Positions 8,341 through 18,656 of a stretch of DNA of 64,000 nucleotides are shown here, piece by piece (the first letter of the stretch is position 1; each line of letters begins with the position of its first letter). The notes under the pieces were generated by a model. That model had not been told where the DNA came from, did no database searches, and was given only the letters and a program-made list of their open reading frames with translations. This DNA comes from Thermoanaerobaculia bacterium (GTDB lineage: Bacteria; Acidobacteriota; Thermoanaerobaculia; UBA5066). The position numbers and the translations under genes were made by a program. The stretch is from the NCBI GenBank assembly GCA_022071945.1, contig JAJVIN010000041.1:59829-123828 (forward strand). The letters are read 5' to 3'.

Positions 8341-8756
8341 ACTTCGAGCCAGGAGAGGATCTGCTCGGGAGACGCCAGGCCCGCCTTCTGCCTCCTGACG
8401 ATCCCGTTCCGAAACACCACGAAGTTCGGGATCGACTGAACGCGAAAGCGGACGGCGAGGTCGGGATGGTCCTCCGTGTTGACCTTCAGGACGATGGCTC
8501 GCCCGGCTGCTTTCTTGGCCGCATCCCGCACAAAGGGCGCCACCATCACGCAGGGTCCACACCATCCGGCCCAGAAATCGACGAGGACGGGCACTTTCGC
8601 TTCCTTGATGACCTCCTCGAAGAGGGCCGGATCCGCCTCGATCGGCTCGGACGGCGGAGGGATCTCCGCCTTGCACGATCCGCAGATCACTCGATCGAGA
8701 AGGTTGGCGGCCGGAATGCGATTCTTCTTGTTGCAGGAGGGACAGAGCGAAATCAT
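8331..8756 (-). CDS. trxC: Thioredoxin 2 (zinc-ribbon thioredoxin)
   Basis: A 141-residue protein. The N-terminal zinc ribbon has two Cys pairs (C5-x2-C8 and C25-x2-C28), as in TrxC, followed by a complete thioredoxin domain with W65-C66-G67-P68-C69 and the cis-proline loop SIPNFVVF. It acts as a cytosolic disulfide reductase; the zinc ribbon in the family gives oxidative-stress tolerance. A longer open frame upstream has no similarity, and the ATG at 8756 starts the ribbon directly. A terminator separates it from the radical SAM gene upstream, so it has its own promoter. Confidence 0.9.
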   Translation of the reverse strand: MISLCPSCNKKNRIPAANLLDRVICGSCKAEIPPPSEPIEADPALFEEVIKEAKVPVLVDFWAGWCGPCVMVAPFVRDAAKKAAGRAIVLKVNTEDHPDLAVRFRVQSIPNFVVFRNGIVRRQKAGLASPEQILSWLEVDG

Positions 8757-8795
8757 GCGTGCAGGCGCGATTGTAGGGATGCCTGGCGAGACCGG

Positions 8796-8829
8796 AAACA
8801 AAAATCCGGGGCGCCTGGGCACCCCGGAT
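8796..8829 (-). terminator. Rho-independent terminator of the Tes-like gene
   Basis: An 8-bp stem (ATCCGGGG at 8804-8811 with CCCCGGAT at 8822-8829) with further inner pairing, followed on the minus strand by TTTTTGTTT. It begins 25 bases after the stop of the radical SAM gene and before the thioredoxin gene. Confidence 0.85.
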
Positions 8830-8853
8830 CGATCCTGGATGAGCGACGGGCGC

Positions 8854-10746
<1,893 letters not shown>

Positions 10747-10864
10747 CAAGAAATCCTCCCGAGAAGTCGCTCGATCTTGTCTCCGCCGGTGCGGTCTCTA
10801 GGACCGCAACAACGGCGTAAGAAAATTGAAATTAGGAGATTACCACGAAACCCCGCCAGGACTC

Positions 10865-12013
10865 CTAGCGACCCAGGCGCAGAGGAGAGAAGGCGGCCCC
10901 GCTGATGGGGGGCTTCTTTCCAGTCAAGAGGTCCGCCAGAAGTGAGGAGAGGGCGGGAAGGAGGAGGACCGTGTCGAGACCGAGCCCGGCAGCCACGAAT
11001 CCGCCCGCCTGGGAGGATTCTCCGGCGAGGGGCAGGAGATCCGGAGAGAACGACAGGAGCCGGCTTCTCGCTGAAACGAAGCCATAGCCGCGAGATCGAG
11101 GCAAGAAGCTCGCAAGCTCTTCCAGAAGGCGGGTGATCTCTCCGGCCGTCAGGCGCCCGTCCGGGTTCTCGCCTCCTCCGACGACCCGGACGCCGCCCGA
11201 GCGCAGGGGCAAGCAGGCGGCTCCCGGCGCCACGAGCGCCCGGGAAACCCTCACGGGGTCCTCGAGTGTATCGAGGTCGAGAAAGACGGCGGGGACGACG
11301 GGCAGCGCGGGACCGAAGGGCGAGGCCGAGCGGGCGAAGGGATCCTCTATGGCGTGAACGAGAGCGGTCGCGAGAAAGACGCGGCCCGGAGTCTCGACCT
11401 TCCAGGTCGCCGCCGGTCCGGGAGAGAACTCTCCCACGAACCCGGTCTCGAAGACGCGAACCCCGGCTTCCCCGGCGGCCAGGCGAAGGGACCGGAAGAG
11501 CCGTTCGGGATCCACCTGTCCGTCCCCGGAAAACGCGAAGGCCGCCGAGATGCCCGGGGCATGAAGACCCGCCTCGCGCTCGGCCGCTTCCTCTCCGGAG
11601 AGCACGTCAAAGTGGAGGGACCTGCGCCGTTGCCAGTCGAGTCCTCGGTCGAGGGCTACCTCCTCCTCGTCCGTGCGGGCGAGGACGTAGACACCGTGGA
11701 CGTCGAAATCGCAGGCGAGCCCCGATTCCGTCTCGATCGATTCGATCCATTCCGGGTAGAGCGAACGGGACAGAAGCGTCAGGTCACGGGCGGGTTCGGG
11801 TTCAGAGAAGCAGCGGGCCTGCGCGGCGACGAGACCCGGGACGAGCCAGGGCTGGTAGAGAGTCTGGACCGTGACGAGGACGGTGCTGGCGCCACGCCGG
11901 GCGATCTCGAAGGCGGTGGCGAGCCCCAGGAGGCCGTCCGCGACGACGAGGACGTCGGCTTTGACCGTTTCGGGGCTGCCGGAGGCGGAGCTTCCCGAAC
12001 CGGCCCGGGTCAA
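10865..12013 (-). CDS. Amino-acid-oxidase-like flavoprotein with eroded FAD site
   Basis: A 382-residue protein with the fold pattern of D-amino-acid oxidase/glycine oxidase (ThiO-like): an N-terminal Rossmann strand, an SRSLYPEW helix, QVDPERLFRSL, and the C-terminal FVAAGLGLDTVLLLPALSSLLADLL. Key residues are altered. The GxGxxG loop reads ADGLLG (first Gly lost, acidic residue inserted), beta 2 ends in TVQ rather than with an acidic residue, and the C-terminal GH(x)RNG-like motif reads GLGLDT. The start is inferred as TTG at 12013, which overlaps the TGA of the upstream EcsC-like gene (TTGA) with AGAGG upstream. It may bind flavin weakly or be a structural relic. Confidence 0.6.
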   Translation of the reverse strand: MTRAGSGSSASGSPETVKADVLVVADGLLGLATAFEIARRGASTVLVTVQTLYQPWLVPGLVAAQARCFSEPEPARDLTLLSRSLYPEWIESIETESGLACDFDVHGVYVLARTDEEEVALDRGLDWQRRRSLHFDVLSGEEAAEREAGLHAPGISAAFAFSGDGQVDPERLFRSLRLAAGEAGVRVFETGFVGEFSPGPAATWKVETPGRVFLATALVHAIEDPFARSASPFGPALPVVPAVFLDLDTLEDPVRVSRALVAPGAACLPLRSGGVRVVGGGENPDGRLTAGEITRLLEELASFLPRSRGYGFVSARSRLLSFSPDLLPLAGESSQAGGFVAAGLGLDTVLLLPALSSLLADLLTGKKPPISGAAFSPLRLGR

Positions 12014-12624
12014 CCCGGTCCTCTCTCGACGTCGATCACGGGACCCTTCCCTCCCAGCCCGGGAGGTCCATAGAGGGTCTCGATGCGGTGGGTCACGGCC
12101 CGGCCGACCGCCTGCACGGCGAAGTAGTTGAGGAGGGCTCCGGCGGCTGCTCCGATGATGGGAATGACGGTGGCGGCCTTGCGGCCGAGGTACCGGGCGA
12201 AAAGGCGCGCCGCAACCTGCTCGGCGGCGCGCACCGTCAGCTTCCGTCCGATTTGGACGCCATAGCCGGATGCGAGCCCGGCGAGAACCTCCAGGGCCCG
12301 TTCGGAGGGCTCGGGCTCGCGGCCGTAGAGGACGTGGAGCCCGACGATCAGGCGGCTTTGCAGAACGACGATCCCCGCCAGCTCGGGGCCCGCGGCGGCC
12401 AGGGAAGCCCACCCGGGAGGCAGGCTCGCGACGGCGCCGATCCCGGCTGCCTTCCGCGCGGTCACGTCGACGAGACGCCGCGCCTTTTCCTTCGTGGTGA
12501 GGTCGGAGTGGCGCCTCGAAAACTCCCGCACGTCTTCCCGGATGCGATCGATGTCGATGTCGCTCGAAGCTCTCTGGACAAGGTCGAGAAAGGTCTCGGA
12601 CAGATTCACGGCGCTACCCGACAT
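12010..12624 (-). CDS. EcsC-family-like protein
   Basis: A 204-residue protein. Helices between about 45 and 190 (TTKEKARRLVDVTARKAAGIG, AAGPELAGIVVLQSRLIVGL, IPIIGAAAGALLNYFAVQAV) have the small-residue, membrane-seeking pattern of EcsC-type proteins, a family of unclear function. The ATG at 12624 is used; a GTG at 12654 would add ten residues, and neither has a strong ribosome site. Its stop overlaps the TTG start of the flavoprotein gene, so the two form an operon. It is divergent from the cyclophilin gene. Confidence 0.5.
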   Translation of the reverse strand: MSGSAVNLSETFLDLVQRASSDIDIDRIREDVREFSRRHSDLTTKEKARRLVDVTARKAAGIGAVASLPPGWASLAAAGPELAGIVVLQSRLIVGLHVLYGREPEPSERALEVLAGLASGYGVQIGRKLTVRAAEQVAARLFARYLGRKAATVIPIIGAAAGALLNYFAVQAVGRAVTHRIETLYGPPGLGGKGPVIDVERGPG

Positions 12625-12689
12625 CGTATCATCCGGGCCGAGCTCATCCGGCACCCGTCAGCGTGCCGCAGGACAGGAGGTATGAAACG

Positions 12690-13397
12690 TTGCGACGTCT
12701 TTCTTTCGGGCACGCCCCGCTTCGACCGGCACGGGGTGTCGCGGCCCTTCTCGTGGCCCTGTCCATTCTCGCCATCCCCCTGACCGCGGCCGGGGCCTCC
12801 AAGAAACCCACTCCGGCTCCGAAGAAGAAGGAGGCGAAGGTGTCGAAGACCCGTGACTACACCAAGACGCTCGCGACCCTGAAGACCACGCAGGGGGACA
12901 TCACCGTCCGCTTCTTCTACGAAAAGGCCCCGCTCCACGTGAAGAACTTCGTCGACCTCGCCGCGAAGGGCTTCTACAACGGAACGCTCTTCCACCGCGT
13001 CATCCCGGAGTTCATGATCCAGGGGGGAGACCCCCTCACCAAGGATCCGAAGATCTCGCCGGCCCTCTACGGAACCGGCAACAACACGGACCCGAAGGGA
13101 CGTCCCATAAACGTCAAGGCGGAGTTCAACGAGGTCACTCACAAGCGAGGGATCCTCTCGATGGCTCGCGGCCCCGATCCGAACTCGGCCTCCTCGCAGT
13201 TCTTCATCGTGGTCAAGGACTCGCCGTTCCTGGACCGCCAATACTCCGTCTTCGGCGAGGTCGTCAGCGGCATGGAGGTCGCCGACAAGCTCGTCACCGA
13301 GTCGCGCTCGGACCTCACGGACAGGTTCGGCGGACGGCCGACCGTCTTTCAGAAGCTCCTGAAGATCGAGCTCTCCGAGGACACCGGCTCGCGCTGA
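12690..13397 (+). CDS. Peptidyl-prolyl cis-trans isomerase, cyclophilin type, exported
   Basis: A 235-residue protein with a signal peptide (about 1-37, VAALLVALSILAIPLTAAGA), a Lys/Pro-rich spacer, and a full cyclophilin domain (residues about 60-230). The conserved segments FHRVIPEFMIQGGDP, NSASSQFFIV and YSVFGEVVSGMEV are intact, so proline isomerisation in the periplasm is expected. The start is TTG at 12690 with AGGAGG at 12675-12680; the nearby ATG is out of frame. It is followed 10 bases later by the kinase-like gene. Confidence 0.93.
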   Translation: MRRLSFGHAPLRPARGVAALLVALSILAIPLTAAGASKKPTPAPKKKEAKVSKTRDYTKTLATLKTTQGDITVRFFYEKAPLHVKNFVDLAAKGFYNGTLFHRVIPEFMIQGGDPLTKDPKISPALYGTGNNTDPKGRPINVKAEFNEVTHKRGILSMARGPDPNSASSQFFIVVKDSPFLDRQYSVFGEVVSGMEVADKLVTESRSDLTDRFGGRPTVFQKLLKIELSEDTGSR

Positions 13398-13407
13398 GAC
13401 ACGAGGC

Positions 13408-14400
13408 GTGACGGATTCTCCCGAGGCGAGCGTGCGGGCAGCGGCCGAGGCTCTCGGTGTAGCTCCGGCCGAGGCCGCGGCGGCCCAGAAGCTCGCGGGG
13501 GACGCCGGAACAAGGTGCTACTACCGGTTGCCGGACGGCCCGACATCCGGAGGCCGGACATCCGGCCGCCGGTCTTCCGGCCGCCGGTCTTCCGGCCGCC
13601 GGCTCCTCGTCACCTACCCCGAACCTTTCACTCCGGCCCAGAGGAACTGGACGGCCATCAGGCTCGCCCTTGCGGAATCTGGAGTTCGCGTCCCGGAGCT
13701 TTTCGCGGACGCTCCAGAGGCCGGCGCCGCCCTGATCGAGGACTTCGGAGACCGGGACCTCGCCGCGGAGCTTGGGGAGGCACCTCCAGTCGCCAGGGCC
13801 GAGCTCCTCGAGGAGGCCGAGGCGATCCTGCCTCTCCTTCGTCAGGTTTCCCTCTCCGCCGCATCCCGGAACCCCCGCTTCGATGCCGAGTTCTTCTCTG
13901 GCGAGCTCGCGCAGACCCGGCACTGGCTCCTCGAGGGCGGTGGCGCCCGCCCCCTGAGCTCTTCGGACCTCGCCCTGTGGGAGGCCGTCTCGCGAGAACT
14001 CGCGAATCGCGCCGCGGGCCGAGACGGCACGGCCGTCCCCACCCACAGGGACTTCCACGCCAACAACATCCTCAGGGCGCCCGACGGACGGCTGGCCGTG
14101 ATCGACTTCCAGGATCTCCGGCTCGGGCCTCCCGATTACGACAGAGTCTCGCTCCGATTCGAGAGAGGGGGCACGCTCGTTGACTCCGATCCCTCCGCCT
14201 ACGACGAGGCCGTCCTCTTGCAGAGGGCCTGGAAAGTCGTGGGAACGTTCGCGAAGCTTCTGTCCTGGGGCCGGAGATCCTACCGGCCGTTCTTCGAGGC
14301 GGCCTGCGCCGTCATCCGGGCTCACACCCGGCCGTCGAGTGACTTCGCCCCGCTCCTTCGATTCCTGCCTGAAGACGCCGGCGATGCCCTGAGGGTATGA
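13408..14400 (+). CDS. Aminoglycoside-phosphotransferase-fold kinase (AmgK-like)
   Basis: A 330-residue kinase-like protein. The catalytic loop HRDFHANN and metal-binding IDFQD motif (residues about 213-236) are complete, and [10 protein letters not shown] matches cell-wall sugar kinases of the AmgK/MurNAc kinase type, where the partner is usually a MurU nucleotidyltransferase. No such partner is adjacent. In the N-lobe the ATP-binding strand is interrupted by a Ser-Gly-Arg-rich insertion coded by a 15-bp tandem repeat (13542-13601). The start is GTG at 13408. Substrate is inferred from family resemblance only. Confidence 0.75.
   Translation: MTDSPEASVRAAAEALGVAPAEAAAAQKLAGDAGTRCYYRLPDGPTSGGRTSGRRSSGRRSSGRRLLVTYPEPFTPAQRNWTAIRLALAESGVRVPELFADAPEAGAALIEDFGDRDLAAELGEAPPVARAELLEEAEAILPLLRQVSLSAASRNPRFDAEFFSGELAQTRHWLLEGGGARPLSSSDLALWEAVSRELANRAAGRDGTAVPTHRDFHANNILRAPDGRLAVIDFQDLRLGPPDYDRVSLRFERGGTLVDSDPSAYDEAVLLQRAWKVVGTFAKLLSWGRRSYRPFFEAACAVIRAHTRPSSDFAPLLRFLPEDAGDALRV
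13542..13601 (+). repeat. In-frame 15-bp tandem repeat in kinase gene
   Basis: Four head-to-tail 15-bp units (13542, 13557, 13572, 13587), differing by a few bases and based on GTCTTCCGGCCGCCG. They encode about 20 residues dominated by Ser, Gly and Arg inside the N-lobe. Because the unit is a multiple of three, changes in copy number keep the frame. Confidence 0.9.
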
Positions 14401-14458
14401 TCACGCCCGGCGGATGCTCGCGGACTCCCGCAAGCGCCGGAGCCACCAAGGAGGTCTC

Positions 14459-14647
14459 GTGCCCAATCTCGGTCTTCCCGAACTCCTCATCATTCTGGCC
14501 ATTGCCGTCCTGATCTTCGGGGCGGGAAAGCTCCCTCAGCTTGGGAAGGGACTGGGAGAGGCGATCCGGAACTTCAAATCCTCCGTGAAGGAGGGTGAGG
14601 AAGAACCCAAGAAGAACGGGACCCCGGCCCAGAACCAGCCCAAGTAG
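14459..14647 (+). CDS. tatA: Twin-arginine translocase subunit TatA/TatE
   Basis: A 62-residue protein with the TatA layout: a short periplasmic N-terminus (LGLPE), one membrane helix ([15 protein letters not shown]), the hinge [13 protein letters not shown], an amphipathic helix (RNFKSSV) and a charged tail. It forms the Tat pore. AGGAGG lies 4-5 bases before the GTG at 14459, which fixes this start. It stands alone with no tatC nearby. Tat substrates in this window include the HybA-like ferredoxin and the amidase. Confidence 0.93.
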   Translation: MPNLGLPELLIILAIAVLIFGAGKLPQLGKGLGEAIRNFKSSVKEGEEEPKKNGTPAQNQPK

Positions 14648-14715
14648 TCCTCCGCCGGCTCCCCTTCCCGCTCCCGAAGGACCGGCCGTGACCGGGCGGG
14701 GCGGGTCAGGCAGGA

Positions 14716-14949
14716 TCAGGTGTGGTCGCGCCCTCTCTTCGGGGCCGGAATATTGAGCAGGGAGATCTTCATCCGCAGGGTGTTCCGGTGGATGCCGAGG
14801 GACCGGGCCGCGCGCCCCATGTTGCCGTCCGCCATGGAAACAGCGGTCGCGACGTACTTCTTTTCGAACTCTTTGCGGGCGATCTCCAGGGGGATCCCCT
14901 CGGCGATGAGAGCATCGATGATCCGCTGGAGCTGACGGTCGAGAGACAC
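14716..14949 (-). CDS. Fis-type helix-turn-helix protein
   Basis: A 77-residue protein whose C-terminal half (AVSMADGNMGRAARSLGIHRNTLRMKI) is the HTH_8 DNA-binding domain shared by Fis and sigma54 activators. The receiver and AAA+ domains of such activators are absent, so it is a stand-alone DNA-binding protein. GTG at 14949 with GAGGAGGA about 9 bases upstream. Targets are unknown. Confidence 0.8.
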   Translation of the reverse strand: MSLDRQLQRIIDALIAEGIPLEIARKEFEKKYVATAVSMADGNMGRAARSLGIHRNTLRMKISLLNIPAPKRGRDHT

Positions 14950-15013
14950 GGAACGTTCTCCTCCTCGGGATGATCGGGGCGGCGGGTGTGGGGCGGACGA
15001 AACGGGGGCGGGA

Positions 15014-15883
15014 CTACTTCAGCTCGATGAAGTCGCCGATGACGATGAAGTCCGAGGCATCCATGACCTTCGCGACGGCCGTCTTCGGCGTGGTCTTCAG
15101 GATGGCGACCTCTCCGAGCACCGTCCGGGTGCCGCCGGCGCTCGTGCGCGGGCGGAAGACGGTGAAGAAGTCTCCCGGTGCCAGACCGTCCTCTTCGCCC
15201 AGGTCGATGTAGACGACGCTCTCCTTGCCGGCGTGAGAGGCGGCATCGATGATGTAGACGATCTGGCCCATCGTCTTTCCAGACGGCGGATCACACGCGG
15301 TCAAGGCCGTCGTGCGGCGGACGAGGGGAAGGGGAATGGGCTCGTACGGCAGGATGAAATCACCGAGGGCCGAGTCGCTGCAGGACGCGATGATCTCGGC
15401 CATCGAATCCTCTTCGAGGACGCAGATGACCCGGACCAACCCAGGAGTCACGTAGAGCCGGCCCACGTTGACGCGTTCGGAAGAGGGGCTCTCGATGATG
15501 GACTCTGGGCGGACGATCCAGAAATTCTGGCCCGCCACGACGCCCTGCTTCTTGCCGAGGTTGATGTAGACGATGTCGCCTGTGTAGAAGGCCCTGCGGC
15601 TCTCGATGCCGTCGGCGCTGAAGACCACGCCCGGGAACTTCTCGTCCACGGTCCCGATCCAGCCCGAGCAGTTCACGTCGGCGTCGACGCCGATGGCGAT
15701 CGGCCCTCGCTGGATACTCACGACCGGCTCGAGATACTCGATCTTCTGCATCTGGTTTTGGTGCCCCGCCGGAGCAGCCTGCGGCAGCGGTGCAGCTTCT
15801 CTCGGCGGAGCCTGCTTCGCCCCCGCGGCAAGGCACACGGAAGGAGCCGAAGCGAGGACGAGAGCGATGAGCAGATGGCGCAT
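15014..15883 (-). CDS. Secreted protein with two copies of a beta-rich module
   Basis: A 289-residue protein with a signal peptide (to about residue 21) and a Pro/Ala/Gln stretch. The rest appears as two related modules. Each has an IVYI strand, then an NLG/DLG-xx-GxxxGxxFxVxRP element (GKKQGVVAGQNFWIVRPE and GEEDGLAPGDFFTVFRPR), a short VG/LG strand, a V-x-V-x-x-S-D/C element and an ending G-D-F-I (SALGDFILP, IVIGDFIEL). The second-half pattern resembles the C-terminal domain found in FlgT-like and LysM-linked exported proteins, but no family is assigned. The second of two adjacent ATGs (15883) has the better spacing from AGGAGG. Confidence 0.6.
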   Translation of the reverse strand: MRHLLIALVLASAPSVCLAAGAKQAPPREAAPLPQAAPAGHQNQMQKIEYLEPVVSIQRGPIAIGVDADVNCSGWIGTVDEKFPGVVFSADGIESRRAFYTGDIVYINLGKKQGVVAGQNFWIVRPESIIESPSSERVNVGRLYVTPGLVRVICVLEEDSMAEIIASCSDSALGDFILPYEPIPLPLVRRTTALTACDPPSGKTMGQIVYIIDAASHAGKESVVYIDLGEEDGLAPGDFFTVFRPRTSAGGTRTVLGEVAILKTTPKTAVAKVMDASDFIVIGDFIELK

Positions 15884-15978
15884 CATGACCTCCTCAGCCG
15901 GGAACTACAGTAACCTGAGCGGCTGCCCGGGTTCTCTGGATTTGCGCACGGGAACGTTACCTCAAAACGCCCGCCGGA

Positions 15979-16806
15979 TCAAAACCCGGCTGAGGTCGTG
16001 TTCGGAACCTCGTGCGACGGGAGGGGAAGATCCGGGGGGAGCTTCTTGACCCACGGGCTCGACGGGAAGTCGGACTTCAGCCGCTGCCAGGAGGTCACCC
16101 CGTCTTCGGTGCGGCCCAGCTTCTTGTAGGTCACGCCCACCTCGTAGAGAACCTGGTCGAGCTTCGAGTACTCCGGGAAGTACTTGACGAGAAACTCGTA
16201 GCGCGACGTGGCCGCCCGCAGGAGCTTTCTCTTGTAGTAGTGGTTCCCGACCCTGAACTCGTGCTCGGCCAGGAGATTCCGCATCGCCTGGAAACGCGTC
16301 CGCGCTTCCTCGGCATAGGGCGACCCCGGATAGAGCTGGAGCACTTCCCGGTAGCTGCTGGCCGCGAGCCTCGTGTTGGTCTGGTCGCGCTCGGGGTGCT
16401 CGGCCTGCCTGTCGGCGCACTGGGCCATCCTGAAGAGAGCGTAATCCGTCCTCGGATGAGAGGGGTAGCGGCTCCGGAAGTCCTTGTAGCGGGCCTGTGC
16501 CTCGAGGTACCCGAGCGCGTTGCCCTCCTCGAAATAGGAGTCGGCGAGCTTCAACGCCGCCTGCTTGCCGATCGGATCGTTGGCGTAGTTCTCCGCGACA
16601 AACCGCAGGTATTGCCGGCCCAGGTCTCGCTTCTTCTTCGCGATCAGGGCTTCGCCTCTGGCGTAGGCCTCTTCCTTCGACAGGACGAGAAGCTCTCTCG
16701 TGAGCTTCGCAGGCGAGGGAGTCGTCGAGCAGCCGGCCGCGACGGCTCCGGCCAGGACAGCCATGCCAATCCGGAGGGAAATCTTTCGCTTCATCTGATT
16801 CTTCAT
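15979..16806 (-). CDS. bamD: BamD-like outer-membrane assembly lipoprotein
   Basis: A 275-residue protein. A lipoprotein signal ends in VAAGC (Cys near residue 26), followed by TPR repeats with the spacing of BamD (YARGEALIAKKKRDLGRQYL, SYREVLQLYPGSPYAEEA, YEFLVKYFPEYSKLDQ). BamD is the essential lipoprotein of the barrel-assembly machine in the outer membrane. The ATG at 16806 is chosen; a second ATG is four codons on. The PASTA gene is upstream on the same strand with about a 50-base gap. Confidence 0.85.
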   Translation of the reverse strand: MKNQMKRKISLRIGMAVLAGAVAAGCSTTPSPAKLTRELLVLSKEEAYARGEALIAKKKRDLGRQYLRFVAENYANDPIGKQAALKLADSYFEEGNALGYLEAQARYKDFRSRYPSHPRTDYALFRMAQCADRQAEHPERDQTNTRLAASSYREVLQLYPGSPYAEEARTRFQAMRNLLAEHEFRVGNHYYKRKLLRAATSRYEFLVKYFPEYSKLDQVLYEVGVTYKKLGRTEDGVTSWQRLKSDFPSSPWVKKLPPDLPLPSHEVPNTTSAGF

Positions 16807-16855
16807 GGGCAATGATCCAAATCCCTTTTTCAAACACGTCCGGCGCCGGAAGACC

Positions 16856-17665
16856 TCAGGAGCTCCCCGGCTGCGGCTCCCGGGCCGCAAGCACGAAGGA
16901 GAGAGCGTCCTTCCGCGTGACAGGGTGGCCGGACAGGGGGTGCTGGCGGAGGATGGTCCCGATCGCAGCCCCCTCGTAATACTGCTCCTTCACGCCCCCG
17001 ATCCGAAACCCCCGAGCCTCGAAGGCGATCCGTACACGCTCGAAATCCCGGCCAATCAAGTCCGGCATTATCCACGCGGTTTCGGTCAGCCCCCTCGTGA
17101 CGAGGATGTCGACCGGCGTCCGCGGTTGAGCGATCGCGCCCGGTTCGAGGCCCTGGCCGATGATGCCCTTGCCAGCGACGAGGCGGACGGCCGAGACGAG
17201 TCCCTCGACGAGGCCGTTCTTTGCGAGCGCCAGGCTCGCCGTGCGCGGGGTCAGCCCCGCCAGATCCGGCACCCTGATCGTGCGCGGGCCGAGAGACAGA
17301 AAGACCCGGACCGCCTGCCCGGACTTCACCGCTGTCCCGGCGGCCGGGAGCTGCAAGCGGACCATCTGGGCGGGAATGCGGTCGTCGTACTCGGCCCGGG
17401 CTTTCTCCACCACGAGCCTCAACCCGCGACGGGCCGCCTCCGATTCCGCGTCGGGCACGGAGAGGGAGACGAGGTCGGGGACCTCGAGGGGCCGCCCCAG
17501 GATGAACCTCGAGAAGGCAACCCAGGCCGACACCCCGAAGACGGCGGCCAGGAAGGAAGCATAGACGAGCCTGGCAAGGACCCCTCTCACGACCGCGGAC
17601 TTTAACAGGCCCGGCGACACCACCCTTGACGGCAGGCTCTTGGGCCCGGACACTTCCCCTTTCAT
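16856..17665 (-). CDS. Membrane-anchored PASTA-domain protein
   Basis: A 269-residue protein: one membrane helix (LVYASFLAAVFGVSAWVAF, residues about 33-51) followed by three PASTA domains starting VPDLVSLSV, VPDLAGLTP and MPDLIGRDF. PASTA domains bind peptidoglycan or muropeptides and usually sit on Ser/Thr kinases or penicillin-binding proteins; here no catalytic domain is attached. The ATG at 17665 shares a CATG with the divergent PHP gene, leaving no promoter space, so a later GTG (17623 or 17620) is possible. Confidence 0.85.
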   Translation of the reverse strand: MKGEVSGPKSLPSRVVSPGLLKSAVVRGVLARLVYASFLAAVFGVSAWVAFSRFILGRPLEVPDLVSLSVPDAESEAARRGLRLVVEKARAEYDDRIPAQMVRLQLPAAGTAVKSGQAVRVFLSLGPRTIRVPDLAGLTPRTASLALAKNGLVEGLVSAVRLVAGKGIIGQGLEPGAIAQPRTPVDILVTRGLTETAWIMPDLIGRDFERVRIAFEARGFRIGGVKEQYYEGAAIGTILRQHPLSGHPVTRKDALSFVLAAREPQPGSS

Positions 17666-18656
17666 GCAGAAGTCCCGGAAGACTCACGCTGCCTCGGGAG
17701 CCGCGGCCGCACCGGCCCTGCCGATGGCCAGGGCCGATCTCCATGTGCACACCAACGCCTCGATCTTCAAGTACTTCCGGGCGGCGAACTCCCACGACTC
17801 GTACAACGAGCCAGGGGAGGTTTACCGGCTCGCGAAGGCTCGGGGCATGGACTTCGTCACCTTCACCGACCACGATTCCATCGAGGGCTGCCTGAGGTTC
17901 CAGGACAGACACCCCGAACTGACGGACTTCTTCGTCTCGGTCGAGGTGGAGACCTACTTTCCGAGAACGGGCCACCGGATCCACGTCAACGTCTTCGACC
18001 TGGACCGCCACCAGCACTCGGTCATCGACCGGAAGAGACGGAACATCTTCGATCTCGTCGACTACCTGCGGGCCGAGGACCTCCTCTTTTCCGCGAATCA
18101 CCTCTTTCAGTCCTACCGCGTCCGCCAGGCCCCGGAGGAGTTCGTCCACACCATGCTCGAACTCTTCGACGTCTTCGAGGTGAAGAACGGGTCCATGGCA
18201 TATCAGCACAACGCCCTCGTCGAGGACCTCCTCGACTTCGCAAAGGAAAAGAAGGGGTCGATCGCCCTCATCGGGGGCTCGGACGCTCACACCTACCCTC
18301 CGATCGCCTCGGTCTTCACCATGGCACCAGGAAGCACCTGGCGCGAGTTCCTGACGTCGATTCGCCAGGGCGAGTGCTTCACGTGGGGAACCGAGATGGG
18401 GTTCACGAACGTCCTCGGCGACGTCTACCGGATGCTCGGGAAGTACTACCGCTCGGTGACCGACTTCACGAACCCCGAGTTCACGCCCGCCGAGAAGGCC
18501 CGCCACTTCGTTCTCTCCCTGGCCTCCCTGCCGATCGTGGCCTCCGGTTTCCCGGCCGCGATGATGTCCCTGAACTACGCCAAGCAGATCGCTCTCTCGA
18601 AGAACCTGAAAAGGCGATTCCAGAAGAAGGGGCTCACACGAAGCGGGTCGGAGTGA
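17664..18656 (+). CDS. PHP-domain metal-dependent phosphoesterase
   Basis: A 330-residue protein. The PHP core begins with LHVHTN, continues with FTDHDSIEG and ends with GGSDAHT, supplying the metal-binding His/Asp set. The C-terminal 90 residues carry hydrophobic stretches (FVLSLASLPIVASGFPAAMM). PHP proteins hydrolyse phosphoesters; the substrate is not evident. No Shine-Dalgarno precedes the ATG at 17664, and an internal ATG (about 17723) begins just before the PHP motif. It overlaps endonuclease IV by a GTGA junction. Confidence 0.82.
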   Translation: MQKSRKTHAASGAAAAPALPMARADLHVHTNASIFKYFRAANSHDSYNEPGEVYRLAKARGMDFVTFTDHDSIEGCLRFQDRHPELTDFFVSVEVETYFPRTGHRIHVNVFDLDRHQHSVIDRKRRNIFDLVDYLRAEDLLFSANHLFQSYRVRQAPEEFVHTMLELFDVFEVKNGSMAYQHNALVEDLLDFAKEKKGSIALIGGSDAHTYPPIASVFTMAPGSTWREFLTSIRQGECFTWGTEMGFTNVLGDVYRMLGKYYRSVTDFTNPEFTPAEKARHFVLSLASLPIVASGFPAAMMSLNYAKQIALSKNLKRRFQKKGLTRSGSE

